Assembly: GCA_024704765.1 (NCBI GenBank)
Contig: JAKMXF010000055.1
Span: 62,001-126,000 of the forward strand
Direction of reading: 5' to 3'
Origin: Oopsacas minuta
Taxonomy: Eukaryota; Porifera; Hexactinellida; Lyssacinosida; Leucopsacidae
Length of the DNA stretch: 64,000 nucleotides
Shown: piece after piece, positions 45,359 through 54,387 of the stretch
Numbering within the stretch: the first letter of the stretch is position 1
Layout: every line of letters begins with the position of its first letter
The notes under the pieces: model-generated
Seen by the model: only the letters and a program-made list of their open reading frames with translations
Told to the model about the DNA's origin: nothing
Database searches by the model: none
Program-made: the position numbers and the translations under genes

Positions 45359-45802
45359 GGAATTTCAAAGGAAATTGTCAATGATAGTGAAAGTTTTGTG
45401 AGATCTTCTACGCTATCAAATAGTAGTTCTGTGCATACAACCAAGCTCGGCTCACGACTGTATGCCTCTCCAGAACAGCTGATCTCTAGTCACTACTCTT
45501 TTAAGACTGATATTTTCAGTTCTGCCCTAGTGTTCCTGGAGCTATTTTACCCATTGACATCAGACAATGAAAAGTGTAATGTCTTCAGTGATGTTAGAGA
45601 GAGCAAGATTGCCACAGAATTTCTAGAAACCTTTCCATTTCAATCCTCTCTCATTTTAGAAATGGTGAATTTGACTTGGCGTGATCGGCCGGATGCCGCC
45701 ATGGTACTCAATAGATTATTAATAAACAGTAAGGATCCAGCTAAAGAAGTTTTATTACTGAAGAAACGAATTGCAGAATTGGAAGCGCAACAACGATGTT
45801 GA
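45359..45802 (+). pseudogene. HRI-like eIF2-alpha kinase, C-lobe end
   Basis: The frame has TTKLGSRLYASPEQLISSHY (the P+1 loop and APE-equivalent), SFKTDIFSSALVFLELFYPL, RESKIATEFLETFPFQSSL, WRDRPDAAMVLNRLL and a short coiled-coil end LLLKKRIAELEAQQ. This order, including the terminal coil, is that of HRI (EIF2AK1). The part from the catalytic loop to the activation loop is absent. The frame is clean over 148 codons and ends in a stop at 45800. It would complete the N-lobe relic at 17-18.9 kb, but lies 27 kb away on the other strand. Confidence 0.75.
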
Positions 45803-46083
45803 AGAATACAGTAAGAACTTAACAATTTTGTATTTTTATGTAACAAATTTGACTAACAGTGTTAACCCAATATATTTCATGTTTTTTTCTGGAATATTCA
45901 ACTTTATTTATAATTTTTATTATTAATTATTTTTTGAAGGTTTGTGCTAATTTAGGGATGGATAGTTCTGTACTAATTTCATTATTAACGATTCATCGTG
46001 CGTAGTATCAATTCGCCAGGGCTGTCTATCTGTAATTCCTGTGATTTCTTAGGATGAAATAGAAATTCTCACTAGTTATCATA

Positions 46084-46231
46084 TCTATATTATTATATCT
46101 CAATTGTTGTTTGTCCGTTGCCAAGGAAAGGATTTACGTTATGCAATTTTGAAATTGCCGCATAACTATGCATTTATCGTGTTTATCAAAGGAGTAAATA
46201 GCTTTTGCACTAGCACAAGATAACTATCTAG
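46084..46231 (+). mobile_element. Helitron-like fragment (5' end TCTATATTATT)
   Basis: It matches the first 130 bp of the element at 60900 (CTCAATTGTTGTTTGTCCG, AAGGAAAGGATTTACG) and starts with A/TC. A CTAG followed by T is at 46228-46232, but no terminal hairpin is evident. Confidence 0.45.
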
Positions 46232-46301
46232 TATGTGAGGCTAGTGTAGATGAGGAACTCTCTCCATCGTTTAAGTGGCTAATAGATGGAATCCTTTGCA
46301 G

Positions 46302-46633
46302 GTGAATATAGTGCCTTATCACCGCTATAAATATACTGAGAGTGATCATCCTCCCATTTATCCCTCCTCCTCTCCCACTCTCTCTCTTCCTCGTGTTAAA
46401 CAACAAGCTCGTGCTCGTATCAATGAGGTGAGTAAAGAGATTGATACTCTTAAGCTGGGACGGGGGGCTGATGCTAAAACTAGTGTTACTCAACAGGTAT
46501 TTCCCGTCTAATAACCTCTCACATGTAACTAGATAGCTAAATACCTTGTGAATGTTATTCTTAATATTTTGTCTTTTAGAAATTCGAGGAATCTCTGAAT
46601 ATGAGCCCTTCTTCTTCTCGGGCTAGTTCTCCC
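46302..46633 (+). pseudogene. PCM1-like family, two exons and a conserved intron, truncated
   Basis: The exon 46302-46496 (acceptor CTTTGCAG, donor CAG/GTATTT) encodes YTESDHPPIYPSSSPTLSLP and RARINEVSKEIDTLK. The intron is homologous to the minus-strand intron at 5810-5731 (GTATTTCCC, AATAACCTCTCACAT, CTAGATAG). The next exon from 46580 reads KFEESLNMSPSSSRASSP, parallel to KLEESLKECEE at 5730. It is cut by a Mutator-like fragment at about 46633. Confidence 0.6.
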
Positions 46634-46636
46634 AGC

Positions 46637-47751
46637 ACGGTTACAGCTGCGTACAGCCATTACCATAGAAACCATTGATAAATGTTTTTGGGTTGCATAA
46701 AATGCCCTATTAGCAAGGGTGGGGGATAAACCAATGATTGAATTCATAATATCAATCCCACTTTTACCAATCCCAGCAAGCTTACCACCCAATACTTGTA
46801 ACATATTGTGACCAAACATTATTTTATTATCTCCCTCAGTGGATTGGGATCTAGGGAGCGAATAAAATTCTGAAGAATGTCGACACTGTTCGCAGATAAT
46901 ATACTAATGCTTGACAACACCATTCGTATAACAGGATTGGTACAGTCCTAAATTTCCTTTCATACAATATTTACACATAGAAACTTCAGCTAAACTGTTT
47001 TCAAGTATACTTATGTCAATAAGAACTTGACCATCGACCTTTGACAAATTTCTAGTTACTGGTTTTTCCTTCCCAATCTGAAATATATCCATATCTTTAT
47101 GCTGAATACCACCGATACAACTACGACTAAGTTTACTTTCAGAAGTAGTGAGACAAACTTCAGAGATGGCTTCTAATTCACACAGCTCACTGTCAACATT
47201 ATCATCCAACTTAGGGGACTTACTTCGTAGTTCCAACTCTTCAAAATCAGAAGTCAAACTTGATTGGCCGAAAGAGGTAGGAGGTCGGATAGTTTTCGGA
47301 TTGAAACGATGAACAAAACTTTTCTTACTTTTTTCTTACCATAAACAAATCAATTTGGAGGAATATAAGCAAAATTTGAATCTGTTGCAGTAAATTGTGC
47401 AATAGACGAAGAAGGTTGTACAAAATCAAAATTCTTAGGAACAGTATTGACGAACAATGAATCATCATTCTTATTTCCGTCACCCTTTGGACCCGGGTTT
47501 AGTTCTACACACCCAATTACAAGTAACATTGAGATCACACAAGCAAGAAGAGCTATGCCTGACGCAATTTCTAGTTGAAAGTGCTGGGAGAAGAAGAACA
47601 TTATTCTCTTTGAATTGAATAACCCAATTTTAGCTCTCCAGAGCTCCAAAGCGATCATTGATAGAGAAAAAATGACAATAAATATGCTAAAGGTTTGAAG
47701 AGAAGGGATTGGTAAGAATAATTGCAAACACAAATGGAATATAGGGATCAA
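46637..47751 (-). pseudogene. Mutator-like transposase, N-terminal half with 2A-like motif
   Basis: The frame from 47751 has a hydrophobic leader (LQTFSIFIVIFSLSMIALEL), then LLVIGCVELNPGPKGDGN, a match to the ribosome-skipping 2A consensus (D/x-V/I-E-x-NPGP) except that Cys replaces Asp. After a frame change near 47347, frame 47257-46904 gives VDGQVLIDISILENSLAEVS and CKYCMKGNLGLYQSC, the N-terminal zinc region of animal Mutator-like transposases. The 46802-46640 frame (GGKLAGIGKSGIDIMNSIIG) follows. That last 165 bp is identical to 57682-57850, where the catalytic part continues. Confidence 0.7.
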
Positions 47752-47816
47752 TATAAATTTCGCGAATAAAAAAGATAACTATGAAACCCAGCAGGGTAAA
47801 GCGAGTTTGTTAATGA

Positions 47817-48176
47817 CTAATAAGTAGGATACGGTACATTAAATTTAGGTGCTGGCCCTAGAGTTTTATAAGGTTTTTTCCTCCATCTGAATAGACTCTC
47901 CCTTGTCCAGCCGCATTTACTATCGCTTACTCTGTAGTTCCAGGAAGGATAATGAAAATGTACAAATTCTTCCTCTGAACTAGGAAGCTCTGGTAGTGAC
48001 TCTGAGGATTCTGTAACCGTAAAATCCTCCAGCTTCATCCTTTTCGCTGGAGTCTCTTCAGTTTTCTCCAATCCCCATTTGCGGGTTGTATATGTACATC
48101 TTGAGGCTCTCCCTCTGTTTTCAGGTGGGAGATAGCCTGGTGGAGACGTTTGGGATTTTGAAAATTCTCGAGACAT
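47817..48176 (-). CDS. hypothetical 119-residue protein upstream of the Mutator-like ORF
   Basis: Starts MSREFSKSQTSPPGYLPPEN, has a basic patch and LEKTEETPAKRMKLEDF, an acidic ELPSSEEEF stretch, and ends with aromatic WTRESLFRWRKKPYKTLGPA. It is an uninterrupted frame with a biased composition. It lies 66 bp upstream on the same strand as the 2A-bearing ORF and could be a second protein of that transposon or a host gene. I do not recognise it. Confidence 0.4.
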   Translation of the reverse strand: MSREFSKSQTSPPGYLPPENRGRASRCTYTTRKWGLEKTEETPAKRMKLEDFTVTESSESLPELPSSEEEFVHFHYPSWNYRVSDSKCGWTRESLFRWRKKPYKTLGPAPKFNVPYPTY

Positions 48177-48486
48177 TCTTATATATTCTATTGGAACATG
48201 TGCAAAATTATATCAGCATTGGGGTATATCGAATACTTCAGTCAAATTTCATAATCAGACAATCAAATTGTGACACGTGTTGAGATGCGTAATTATTTGT
48301 GAGATATGGAAATATTTTAAAGAAGTCATCAGAATATATAACGGCAAAATGCGAAAAATATTTGAGATATTAATTCAAAACAGCCCAGAAATCTTGGAAA
48401 ACTTCCTAAGAACCCAAGAATCCAATAAAACAGAAAATATTAGAATTTCAAAAATTTCTGAAAATTATGCATATTATATAGGATAC

Positions 48487-48711
48487 TTCCCCCTTAAATA
48501 GACGTGAATTCAATGCTCTTGATTTGATATAATTGACAATTTTAACAGCATCATCAAATACCATGTGTAATTCTGGGCTCATTTTCTTAGTTGCCAAGGC
48601 TTGTTTATGAATCATGCAATGTTGCCATTTTAAATTTGGATTTACTGACTTAAGGTGAGCAATAAGACCATTTGTGTGTCCTGTTATTGAGGGATCATTT
48701 GGATTTAGCAT
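48487..48711 (-). pseudogene. hAT transposase fragment (middle part)
   Basis: The frame has NPNDPSITGHTNGLIAHLKS, QHCMIHKQALATKKMSPELH and FDDAVKIVNYIKSRALNSRL, matching the IHR-YALASK-L region of the 14-kb hAT. It breaks at 48487, where GGATACTTCCCCCTTAA begins; the same word in inverted form is at about 55450. Confidence 0.7.
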
Positions 48712-48786
48712 ATATGGAATTTATCATAATTCATACATACATACTAAGACTATCGAACATTTACTAATCAATTGAATAACATACCT

Positions 48787-48823
48787 ATGTTGAAAACAAA
48801 TTATCGTATAAAGGTAACAACCT
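48787..48823. repeat. 37-bp direct repeat, downstream copy (partner 54810-54846)
   Basis: Begins CTATGTTGAAAACAAATTAT and is identical at both ends of the retroelement. The outer flanks differ (ACATAC against TTGTTC-type sequence). Confidence 0.9.
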
Positions 48824-49075
48824 AATAGTAATTGCAATAGAGTTAAGGTAAATACTTGCTTATTTATAGTTGAGTGAGTAAGAAGAGTAGATGTGCCTAT
48901 TGTATTATTCTAAAGTTGTGACTATGGATTAAGTGAAGTGAGTAGTGGAAATTCTAGAATATTCCAGAATGTTCTTTTTGTCTAAAAATAGAACTCCTTC
49001 TAATAATAGTGATATACGGCAGTTTTGACCTATATACAGCCTGCCAAAGGGCTTAGAAATCTGTTCGTCATTCTT

Positions 49076-51493
49076 CTATAATAGTTCTGTGACTTTGTCT
49101 TCTTCTACTTGTGTGTGAAGGTCCATGATTTCGTCATGAAGACGCTGTATCTCTGTATTGGACTGTTCTCGATGCTCCGTTTGGAGTAGTTGTATGTCTA
49201 CTGTGGTGGAGCACATACTGGAGGGAATATTTGTGAAGATAGCTGGGTCTCCAGCTGGTAGCCAGCTTTTTCTATAACTGGGCAAGATCTGGTAGTCAAA
49301 TAGCCAGGCGGCTATTGACATTATATTACCAGTGAAGAGGGGATCTTGAGCCTCTAGTTCCTCTATAGAGGGTTCCTCCATTAAGGTAGGAAGGTAACAA
49401 CTCTTCTCGTTTAATATAGTAGAAAGGGGAGAAGCTAGAAGTAAATTGCTGCTAGTGCCTTGTACTGGGGCCCCCACTCTGAGGGGGTGCTCTATGTCAT
49501 GATGTGAGCCAGATCCGCCGACTGGTCCTGTGCCTCTAAATTGGGTCGTAATGAGATCATGCCAGGACATGTTTATAGGCATGATGTTGAACCTGGAGTT
49601 GGCCTGGAACCAATCTGGTCCATTGGGATTGCTTCCCCAGCTGTCGACACTGATGTCGCTATGTAGAGCGGAGTGGTCTGAGTCGGGTAATGAGTGGTCC
49701 GGACTTGGTGGCATGATAGTGGTGTCTCCTTGATTGTGAAGTGGGACTTCGTGGCCGATGTTGGAAGGTATATATGTAAGTGTCCAGGTTGGACTTGGCC
49801 TTATGGTTGGTCGGTCCCCGATGACGTCATGCATCAGGACCTGGTTAATATGTAGAAGTTCCGAGGAGTTTAGTGTTCCAGCCCAGAGATCTTTATATGG
49901 CGAGTGGTGACTGTGGATTTTACGCCATGTTTTGGACTGGCGGAGCCAGTACCCGAATTGGTTCTTTAAGAACATGTGGCCAATTGGGTCTCTAGGGTCG
50001 AAACCTTTGGCGTAGTGTATTTTGTCCAGGATTAGATCGTGAATCTCTGGAGGGTAGCCTCTTGCTGGTAGAGATTTTGTGAAGCGTTGCCATACTTCCA
50101 GGAATAGGATATTGTTAGACGTAAATATGATGAATCTAATCACCATGATAATGAGATATCCAAAGTGAAGTCTTGGACTTATCGCATCATAGAGGGGACT
50201 AAATAGATTAACCCAGGTGGGTTTTATGTGCACTCTATATTGGCCGGTATGGTTTATTTCAAAGCCTAGCCAGGCTGCATAGTTATCTGTGCCGGCGTGT
50301 TGGATGGTGATTAGCTGTCCCTCTCTCTTGTAGCTTTCCTGTAGTGAGTTGATGACTATGTTGGTGTCGTGTGTAGGTGGTATAATCACAAGGATGTCAT
50401 CGAGATATCTCCCGTGCCACACGTCAGGGTGTCTTTTACGGAATTCTAGGTCCAACATAAAAAGCGTGAAGTCCGCTAGAAATGGCGCTGCTGCGCTTCC
50501 TTGAGATAGGCCACTCACTTGTTTGTATACTATCTTGTTGACCTGTACGTATGTGTGTTCTAATAAGTATAAGGATCGCGCCCATACGTTCATGTAGACA
50601 GGTAGGAGTTGTGCTGGTACGTATTCAAAGAAATATTTAAATGTTCTATGGACCATATTGTGCTTTATGGAAGGATAGCAACCCTCTACATCTAATTCTA
50701 CTAGGGAGGGGGGCTTTCCATAGTACTGTAGCATACTATCAATGGTGCGTGAAGCTTGGTCCAGTCCTACGTACTCATATTCAGCATGGATTTCATGGAA
50801 TCTGAAGAGAGTAGTCAATTCTTTTAAGAAGGAATAGCCAAAGAAGGATATAAACTTTGCTGAGGCCTCTAGGTATGAGAATCCCTGTACAAGAATTCTT
50901 CCGGGTACTGGGATGCGATTCTTGTGTATTTTAGGCATCATATAAATCTTGGATGCGTTGATTTTGTCATAAGAGGATGGATTTGTAACTACTTGATATT
51001 TTGATGGATCGTTGATCACCAAACCTCTTTGCTGTTGTAACCATTGTTTGCTGTGAATACACAATCCCATGCCCTTGTCAGTTTTCCTTATATGCGGGCC
51101 TCGCCTTCTTCTTGCATAATAAAATAGCTGTGTTAGTCCCACTGTGAGTGATGGTGGGAGGAGTTTTGAGCGAGTGGGGAGACTGTTTCTACTTACGTCA
51201 ATATGCGCGTGGGATCCTAACCACAATAATTGAAGATATGTATCGTTAGGACAGAGTTGTTCGAAATCCCGATTTCTGTATTCATCCAGGTGTTTGCTGG
51301 TATAGTCGAGAGCGACCTCTAGACCCATCTCTCTCACTGCGGTTGGTGTTGCAGTGTACCATCGGCCTTGGAGAAAGAGTGTGCACATAGTTGACCAGGT
51401 TTTGAGCTGTGCCCCGAGGAGGGGTGTGTCCTCCTCGGGGCTAAAAACAAGAGGCTCTTCTTCTAACTGCGAGACTTGAATAGATCCGGACAT
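49076..51493 (-). CDS. Penelope-like reverse transcriptase (ORF3)
   Basis: 805 codons without a break. An N-terminal RKTDKGMGLCIHSKQWL and MPKIHKNRIPVPGRILVQGF are the pre-RT motifs of Penelope-like elements. RT motif A is LVELDVEGCYPSIKH, motif B VSGLSQGSAAAPFLADF, motif C GRYLDDILVII; GQLITIQHAGTDNYAAWLGF follows as motif D. The C-terminal 300 residues are Ser/Pro/His-rich, end in a short coiled coil (EIQRLHDEIMDLHTQVEEDK), and show no GIY-YIG nuclease. Endonuclease-lacking members (Athena, Coprina) are known and use telomere ends. The frame is open 5' of the ATG back to a TAA about 45 nt upstream, across the ORF2 stop. Confidence 0.8.
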   Translation of the reverse strand: MSGSIQVSQLEEEPLVFSPEEDTPLLGAQLKTWSTMCTLFLQGRWYTATPTAVREMGLEVALDYTSKHLDEYRNRDFEQLCPNDTYLQLLWLGSHAHIDVSRNSLPTRSKLLPPSLTVGLTQLFYYARRRRGPHIRKTDKGMGLCIHSKQWLQQQRGLVINDPSKYQVVTNPSSYDKINASKIYMMPKIHKNRIPVPGRILVQGFSYLEASAKFISFFGYSFLKELTTLFRFHEIHAEYEYVGLDQASRTIDSMLQYYGKPPSLVELDVEGCYPSIKHNMVHRTFKYFFEYVPAQLLPVYMNVWARSLYLLEHTYVQVNKIVYKQVSGLSQGSAAAPFLADFTLFMLDLEFRKRHPDVWHGRYLDDILVIIPPTHDTNIVINSLQESYKREGQLITIQHAGTDNYAAWLGFEINHTGQYRVHIKPTWVNLFSPLYDAISPRLHFGYLIIMVIRFIIFTSNNILFLEVWQRFTKSLPARGYPPEIHDLILDKIHYAKGFDPRDPIGHMFLKNQFGYWLRQSKTWRKIHSHHSPYKDLWAGTLNSSELLHINQVLMHDVIGDRPTIRPSPTWTLTYIPSNIGHEVPLHNQGDTTIMPPSPDHSLPDSDHSALHSDISVDSWGSNPNGPDWFQANSRFNIMPINMSWHDLITTQFRGTGPVGGSGSHHDIEHPLRVGAPVQGTSSNLLLASPLSTILNEKSCYLPTLMEEPSIEELEAQDPLFTGNIMSIAAWLFDYQILPSYRKSWLPAGDPAIFTNIPSSMCSTTVDIQLLQTEHREQSNTEIQRLHDEIMDLHTQVEEDKVTELL

Positions 51494-51517
51494 AGACAGC
51501 TCGACGTCTATGTCCGG
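51486..51517 (-). promoter_or_regulatory. stem-loop spanning ORF2 stop and RT start
   Basis: CCGGACATAGAC and GTCTATGTCCGG are perfect 12-bp arms with an 8-nt loop (51498-51505). On the minus-strand RNA the TAG of ORF2 (51510-51508) is in the 5' arm and the ATG of the RT ORF (51493-51491) in the 3' arm, 14 nt apart. CCAAAAGGTCG precedes the stem, leaving 5 nt between AAAA and the first paired base. The -1 frame from AAAA leads into the RT frame. Confidence 0.8.
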
Positions 51518-54387
51518 CGACCTTTTGGCTGTTTAGTATTAGCAGAGTTAGGATATAGTTGGTGAGTGCAGAATTGTCTTCTGTGGCCGTATCTTCCACA
51601 TCCGTTGCACTTTATACTTGGTCTGCCACAAGCTGTGGAGACATGGCCAGGCCTCTGGCAATTGTGACAGATTAGGGGGTTACGACCCCTGATTGTTTGT
51701 GCTCTGTCGAGTTTAGGAGAGTAACTTCTACTTCTGCTCTTAGACCTGAATCTGGTGGGAGCTCTAATATTGGCTCTGAGGTTGTAAGGTGAACGGCTCC
51801 TAGTTTGTGATGGAGTAGGGCTTCTTCCTCTGGCTGGTGACTTTGTTCTAGATCTTGATCTTCCTTGTTGGTGTCGGACTATATCGTTGGTAGTCCAGTT
51901 ACTGCCATAGGAGTTGTTAGATGATCTGCTTCGTGACCTAGTGTCACGCCATCTATTGTTTCTTCTTCTGTTTCCTCTAGTAAATGAGCTTCTAGAGGTG
52001 GAGTTGGATCTCCTTGATCTATTACTTCTAGAGCTGGATCTAGAGAATCTTGAGGGAGATCGGCCTGATCTGCTAGAGGTGGTGGACCAGGAGGATGAGG
52101 TAGATGAGGACCTGCTGGACCTGGATGATCTAGAGGATCTTGAGGAGGCTCTAGAGTTGGATCTGTAGCCTCTTCTTCCTGGGAGCCTAGATATAGATGG
52201 AGATCTGGAGCGAGATCTGCTCCGTTGTCTTGTTCTCCTTGATTTTCTCTGAGTTGAATTTCTATTATCTCTGCCAGTACTCTTTGGTCTCCGGAAGGTT
52301 GTAGAGTCTCTTCTTCGGGAGTTACGTCCAGGGACTGCCTCAGCGTTGTTGGGATTAGTGAGGACAGCTGGCTCGAAGACCTTTCCGTCTTGGCTGACGA
52401 TGTTGAGGTCAGCATCATGATAAAGGTAGGTATGCCTACTTTCACTGAGTTTCTTGGCATATCTTTGCTGTAGTCGACACTCTCCGTTCAGGTGTACTAC
52501 TACTCCAGGCATCTTGGTGACTGTAAGGCCGCTAGGATCTGCGTCAGAGATCTCGTAGTACTTCCAGCTGTGGAGGTAACAGGGGCCGTACTTACAGTGT
52601 ATATTTCGATGGTCGTTGCCATCGAAATGCCGGTGGTATTGGCAGGTTTTGTCTCGGTTTCCTAATAAGATGTTGACATCTGCGAAGATGTAAGCTGCTT
52701 TTCTGCGCTCATCTTCTTTAAGGGCCTTTGCCATATAGGCCCTTTCCCACTGCTCCGTAGCTTTCTCTTGTACTGTTACCAGAGCATTGTGTATATCCTG
52801 GTAGACAAATAGAATTATCCCCCAGTCTTTTATTCTCAGCGCACTCCCATCTCTCATTTTTACATCTTCTGAAGAGATTCTGAGTACGTCTATGGCGTCT
52901 CTTCCTAGCAACCAGCTCTGTTGGCTTACTGGTAGAAAGCGGAAGGTGCTGCATCTTATCTTGTCTGTGACCAGTCGTAGAGCTTTTGGAATGTTGTTTC
53001 TGATTTCCCCGGTGATAGTTTCTTTTAAGACGATATTGTGTGCTACCATATCTCGTAGCTTCGTCATTATCCTCTTGGTTGTGGAGTTGGCTAAGATGTC
53101 TCCATCTTCCATTATGCTAATGTTCTCCACATGGTCTGTTAGCATGAAGGTGTTGATAATTTCTTCTGCTCCGGGATAGTACTCGACTGTGAGTGAGGTG
53201 TCTTCCGGTAGGGCATTTAACTCTTCAAAGATGGTCTTGAAGTAGTTTTTCTGGATTGATGTTATTAGGTTGTTAAGCTGAGACGAGAGGACAATAAGAT
53301 GGGAGGTTTCGTTCTGAATCATTGATATTGTGTTGTCCAGCAGCTTGGCTGCGACCTCCTTCTTAAATTCGTCTCGCTGACGGGTGGCATGATGTCTAGC
53401 GAGGACTTCTTTCTCTGCGTCTTTCAGCCAAGAGGTAGGTATTATAGATCGGAGGTTTCTGTATTCCTCCTCATCTAGATTTGGGTCGATTCCGACCTGG
53501 GTCACCCAGGCTTCGACGTACTTTCGGGACTTTTCCATCCTGTCGAGCCTGTGTCCTAGAGAGTATAATTGTGTATACTTCTTCTGCAGTTCTGTGGTCT
53601 TTCTCTTGAGGAAGGCGTTGGTGAATTTCCTAGTGTGGTTTTTGAGAAAGGATATTAAGGTTTGCTTCTTGTGTGATCCTGACGGTCGGAGTCTCAGATT
53701 GTCTTGGACGATCTTTCTTAAGAAGCCGGTGTCAAAACCGTATCGTCTATTATCCTCATGAAGAGAGGAATATTTATTTACTCCCAGTTCCCGTATGTCA
53801 GGACGGGATTCAGCAGCTGGGTGTACATTTAATTGTACTGTCTTTGACTTCATTATCCCAGGCTTGGTAGGGACTGGGTTCATTCCTGCAGCAATGTCTT
53901 CTAGTAGAGCAGCCAGTTCGTCATCTAGTTTTCCGGATGCTCTGTACATCTCTATGGTGTCCGCTATGTGAGGCTTCTTGGGGATGAATGGCGCGGCATC
54001 GCTATCCAACTTTGATGTGGGGAGCGCATTCATCCTGAAGCGGTCTTCTTCTATGAGTGCAGACAGCTGGGCTGTGTCTGCAATGTGCGTGACTTTTCTC
54101 GCACGGGGTTCTTCTGTCGATGAGGATGGGACAGACATCTCATCGGGTGACTTAGTTCGCACGCTCGACATGGAGGGTGCATCTGGAGTGAGTCCATCTG
54201 GTTTGGAATAGTGAGCGAGGAAATGTCCCAATCTGGCGGCTGAGATGTTGAATCCAGTGAGGAAGGTAAGAGGGGCTTCTGTGACAACATCTCGGTCTTT
54301 GCCTTTTGAGGTAGTATAGCTGAAACCAATGCTGGCGTACCAGTACGGACATCTCCCGCATTGTCTGCAAAGTATTGCGAAGCTGAT
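51508..54387 (-). CDS. Gag-like protein with RS region and two CCHC knuckles (ORF2)
   Basis: The frame is open from 54387 to 51508; the first plausible start is near 54231 unless it is entered by frameshift from ORF1. The N-terminal third is charged and has coiled-coil heptads (LGHRLDRMEKSRKYVEAW). A Cys/His cluster CQYHRHFDGNDHRNIHCKYG follows, then about 200 residues of Arg-Ser repeats like splicing-factor or nucleocapsid tails. Two perfect zinc knuckles close it: CHNCQRPGHVSTAC and CNGCGRYGHRRQFC (CX2CX4HX4C). This is the layout of a retroelement nucleocapsid. It overlaps ORF1 by 337 nt and ends 14 nt before the RT start. Confidence 0.75.
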   Translation of the reverse strand: MSFAILCRQCGRCPYWYASIGFSYTTSKGKDRDVVTEAPLTFLTGFNISAARLGHFLAHYSKPDGLTPDAPSMSSVRTKSPDEMSVPSSSTEEPRARKVTHIADTAQLSALIEEDRFRMNALPTSKLDSDAAPFIPKKPHIADTIEMYRASGKLDDELAALLEDIAAGMNPVPTKPGIMKSKTVQLNVHPAAESRPDIRELGVNKYSSLHEDNRRYGFDTGFLRKIVQDNLRLRPSGSHKKQTLISFLKNHTRKFTNAFLKRKTTELQKKYTQLYSLGHRLDRMEKSRKYVEAWVTQVGIDPNLDEEEYRNLRSIIPTSWLKDAEKEVLARHHATRQRDEFKKEVAAKLLDNTISMIQNETSHLIVLSSQLNNLITSIQKNYFKTIFEELNALPEDTSLTVEYYPGAEEIINTFMLTDHVENISIMEDGDILANSTTKRIMTKLRDMVAHNIVLKETITGEIRNNIPKALRLVTDKIRCSTFRFLPVSQQSWLLGRDAIDVLRISSEDVKMRDGSALRIKDWGIILFVYQDIHNALVTVQEKATEQWERAYMAKALKEDERRKAAYIFADVNILLGNRDKTCQYHRHFDGNDHRNIHCKYGPCYLHSWKYYEISDADPSGLTVTKMPGVVVHLNGECRLQQRYAKKLSESRHTYLYHDADLNIVSQDGKVFEPAVLTNPNNAEAVPGRNSRRRDSTTFRRPKSTGRDNRNSTQRKSRRTRQRSRSRSRSPSISRLPGRRGYRSNSRASSRSSRSSRSSRSSSTSSSWSTTSSRSGRSPSRFSRSSSRSNRSRRSNSTSRSSFTRGNRRRNNRWRDTRSRSRSSNNSYGSNWTTNDIVRHQQGRSRSRTKSPARGRSPTPSQTRSRSPYNLRANIRAPTRFRSKSRSRSYSPKLDRAQTIRGRNPLICHNCQRPGHVSTACGRPSIKCNGCGRYGHRRQFCTHQLYPNSANTKQPKGRRT

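Noticed and set aside
47350-47751. Reading the 2A-like ORF as the start of a CR1/L2-type retrotransposon
   Set aside because: The sequence directly downstream matches the N-terminus of a Mutator-like transposase and no reverse transcriptase or AP endonuclease follows, though a chimaera cannot be fully excluded.
51914-52168. Leu/Asp/Glu-rich ORF on the plus strand inside the Gag-like gene
   Set aside because: It is the antisense of the RS-repeat tract; the bias is a mirror of AGA/TCT codons.
51879-52460. 193-residue Pro/Leu-rich ORF on the minus strand
   Set aside because: Shifted reading of the same RS-repeat tract, fully inside ORF2.
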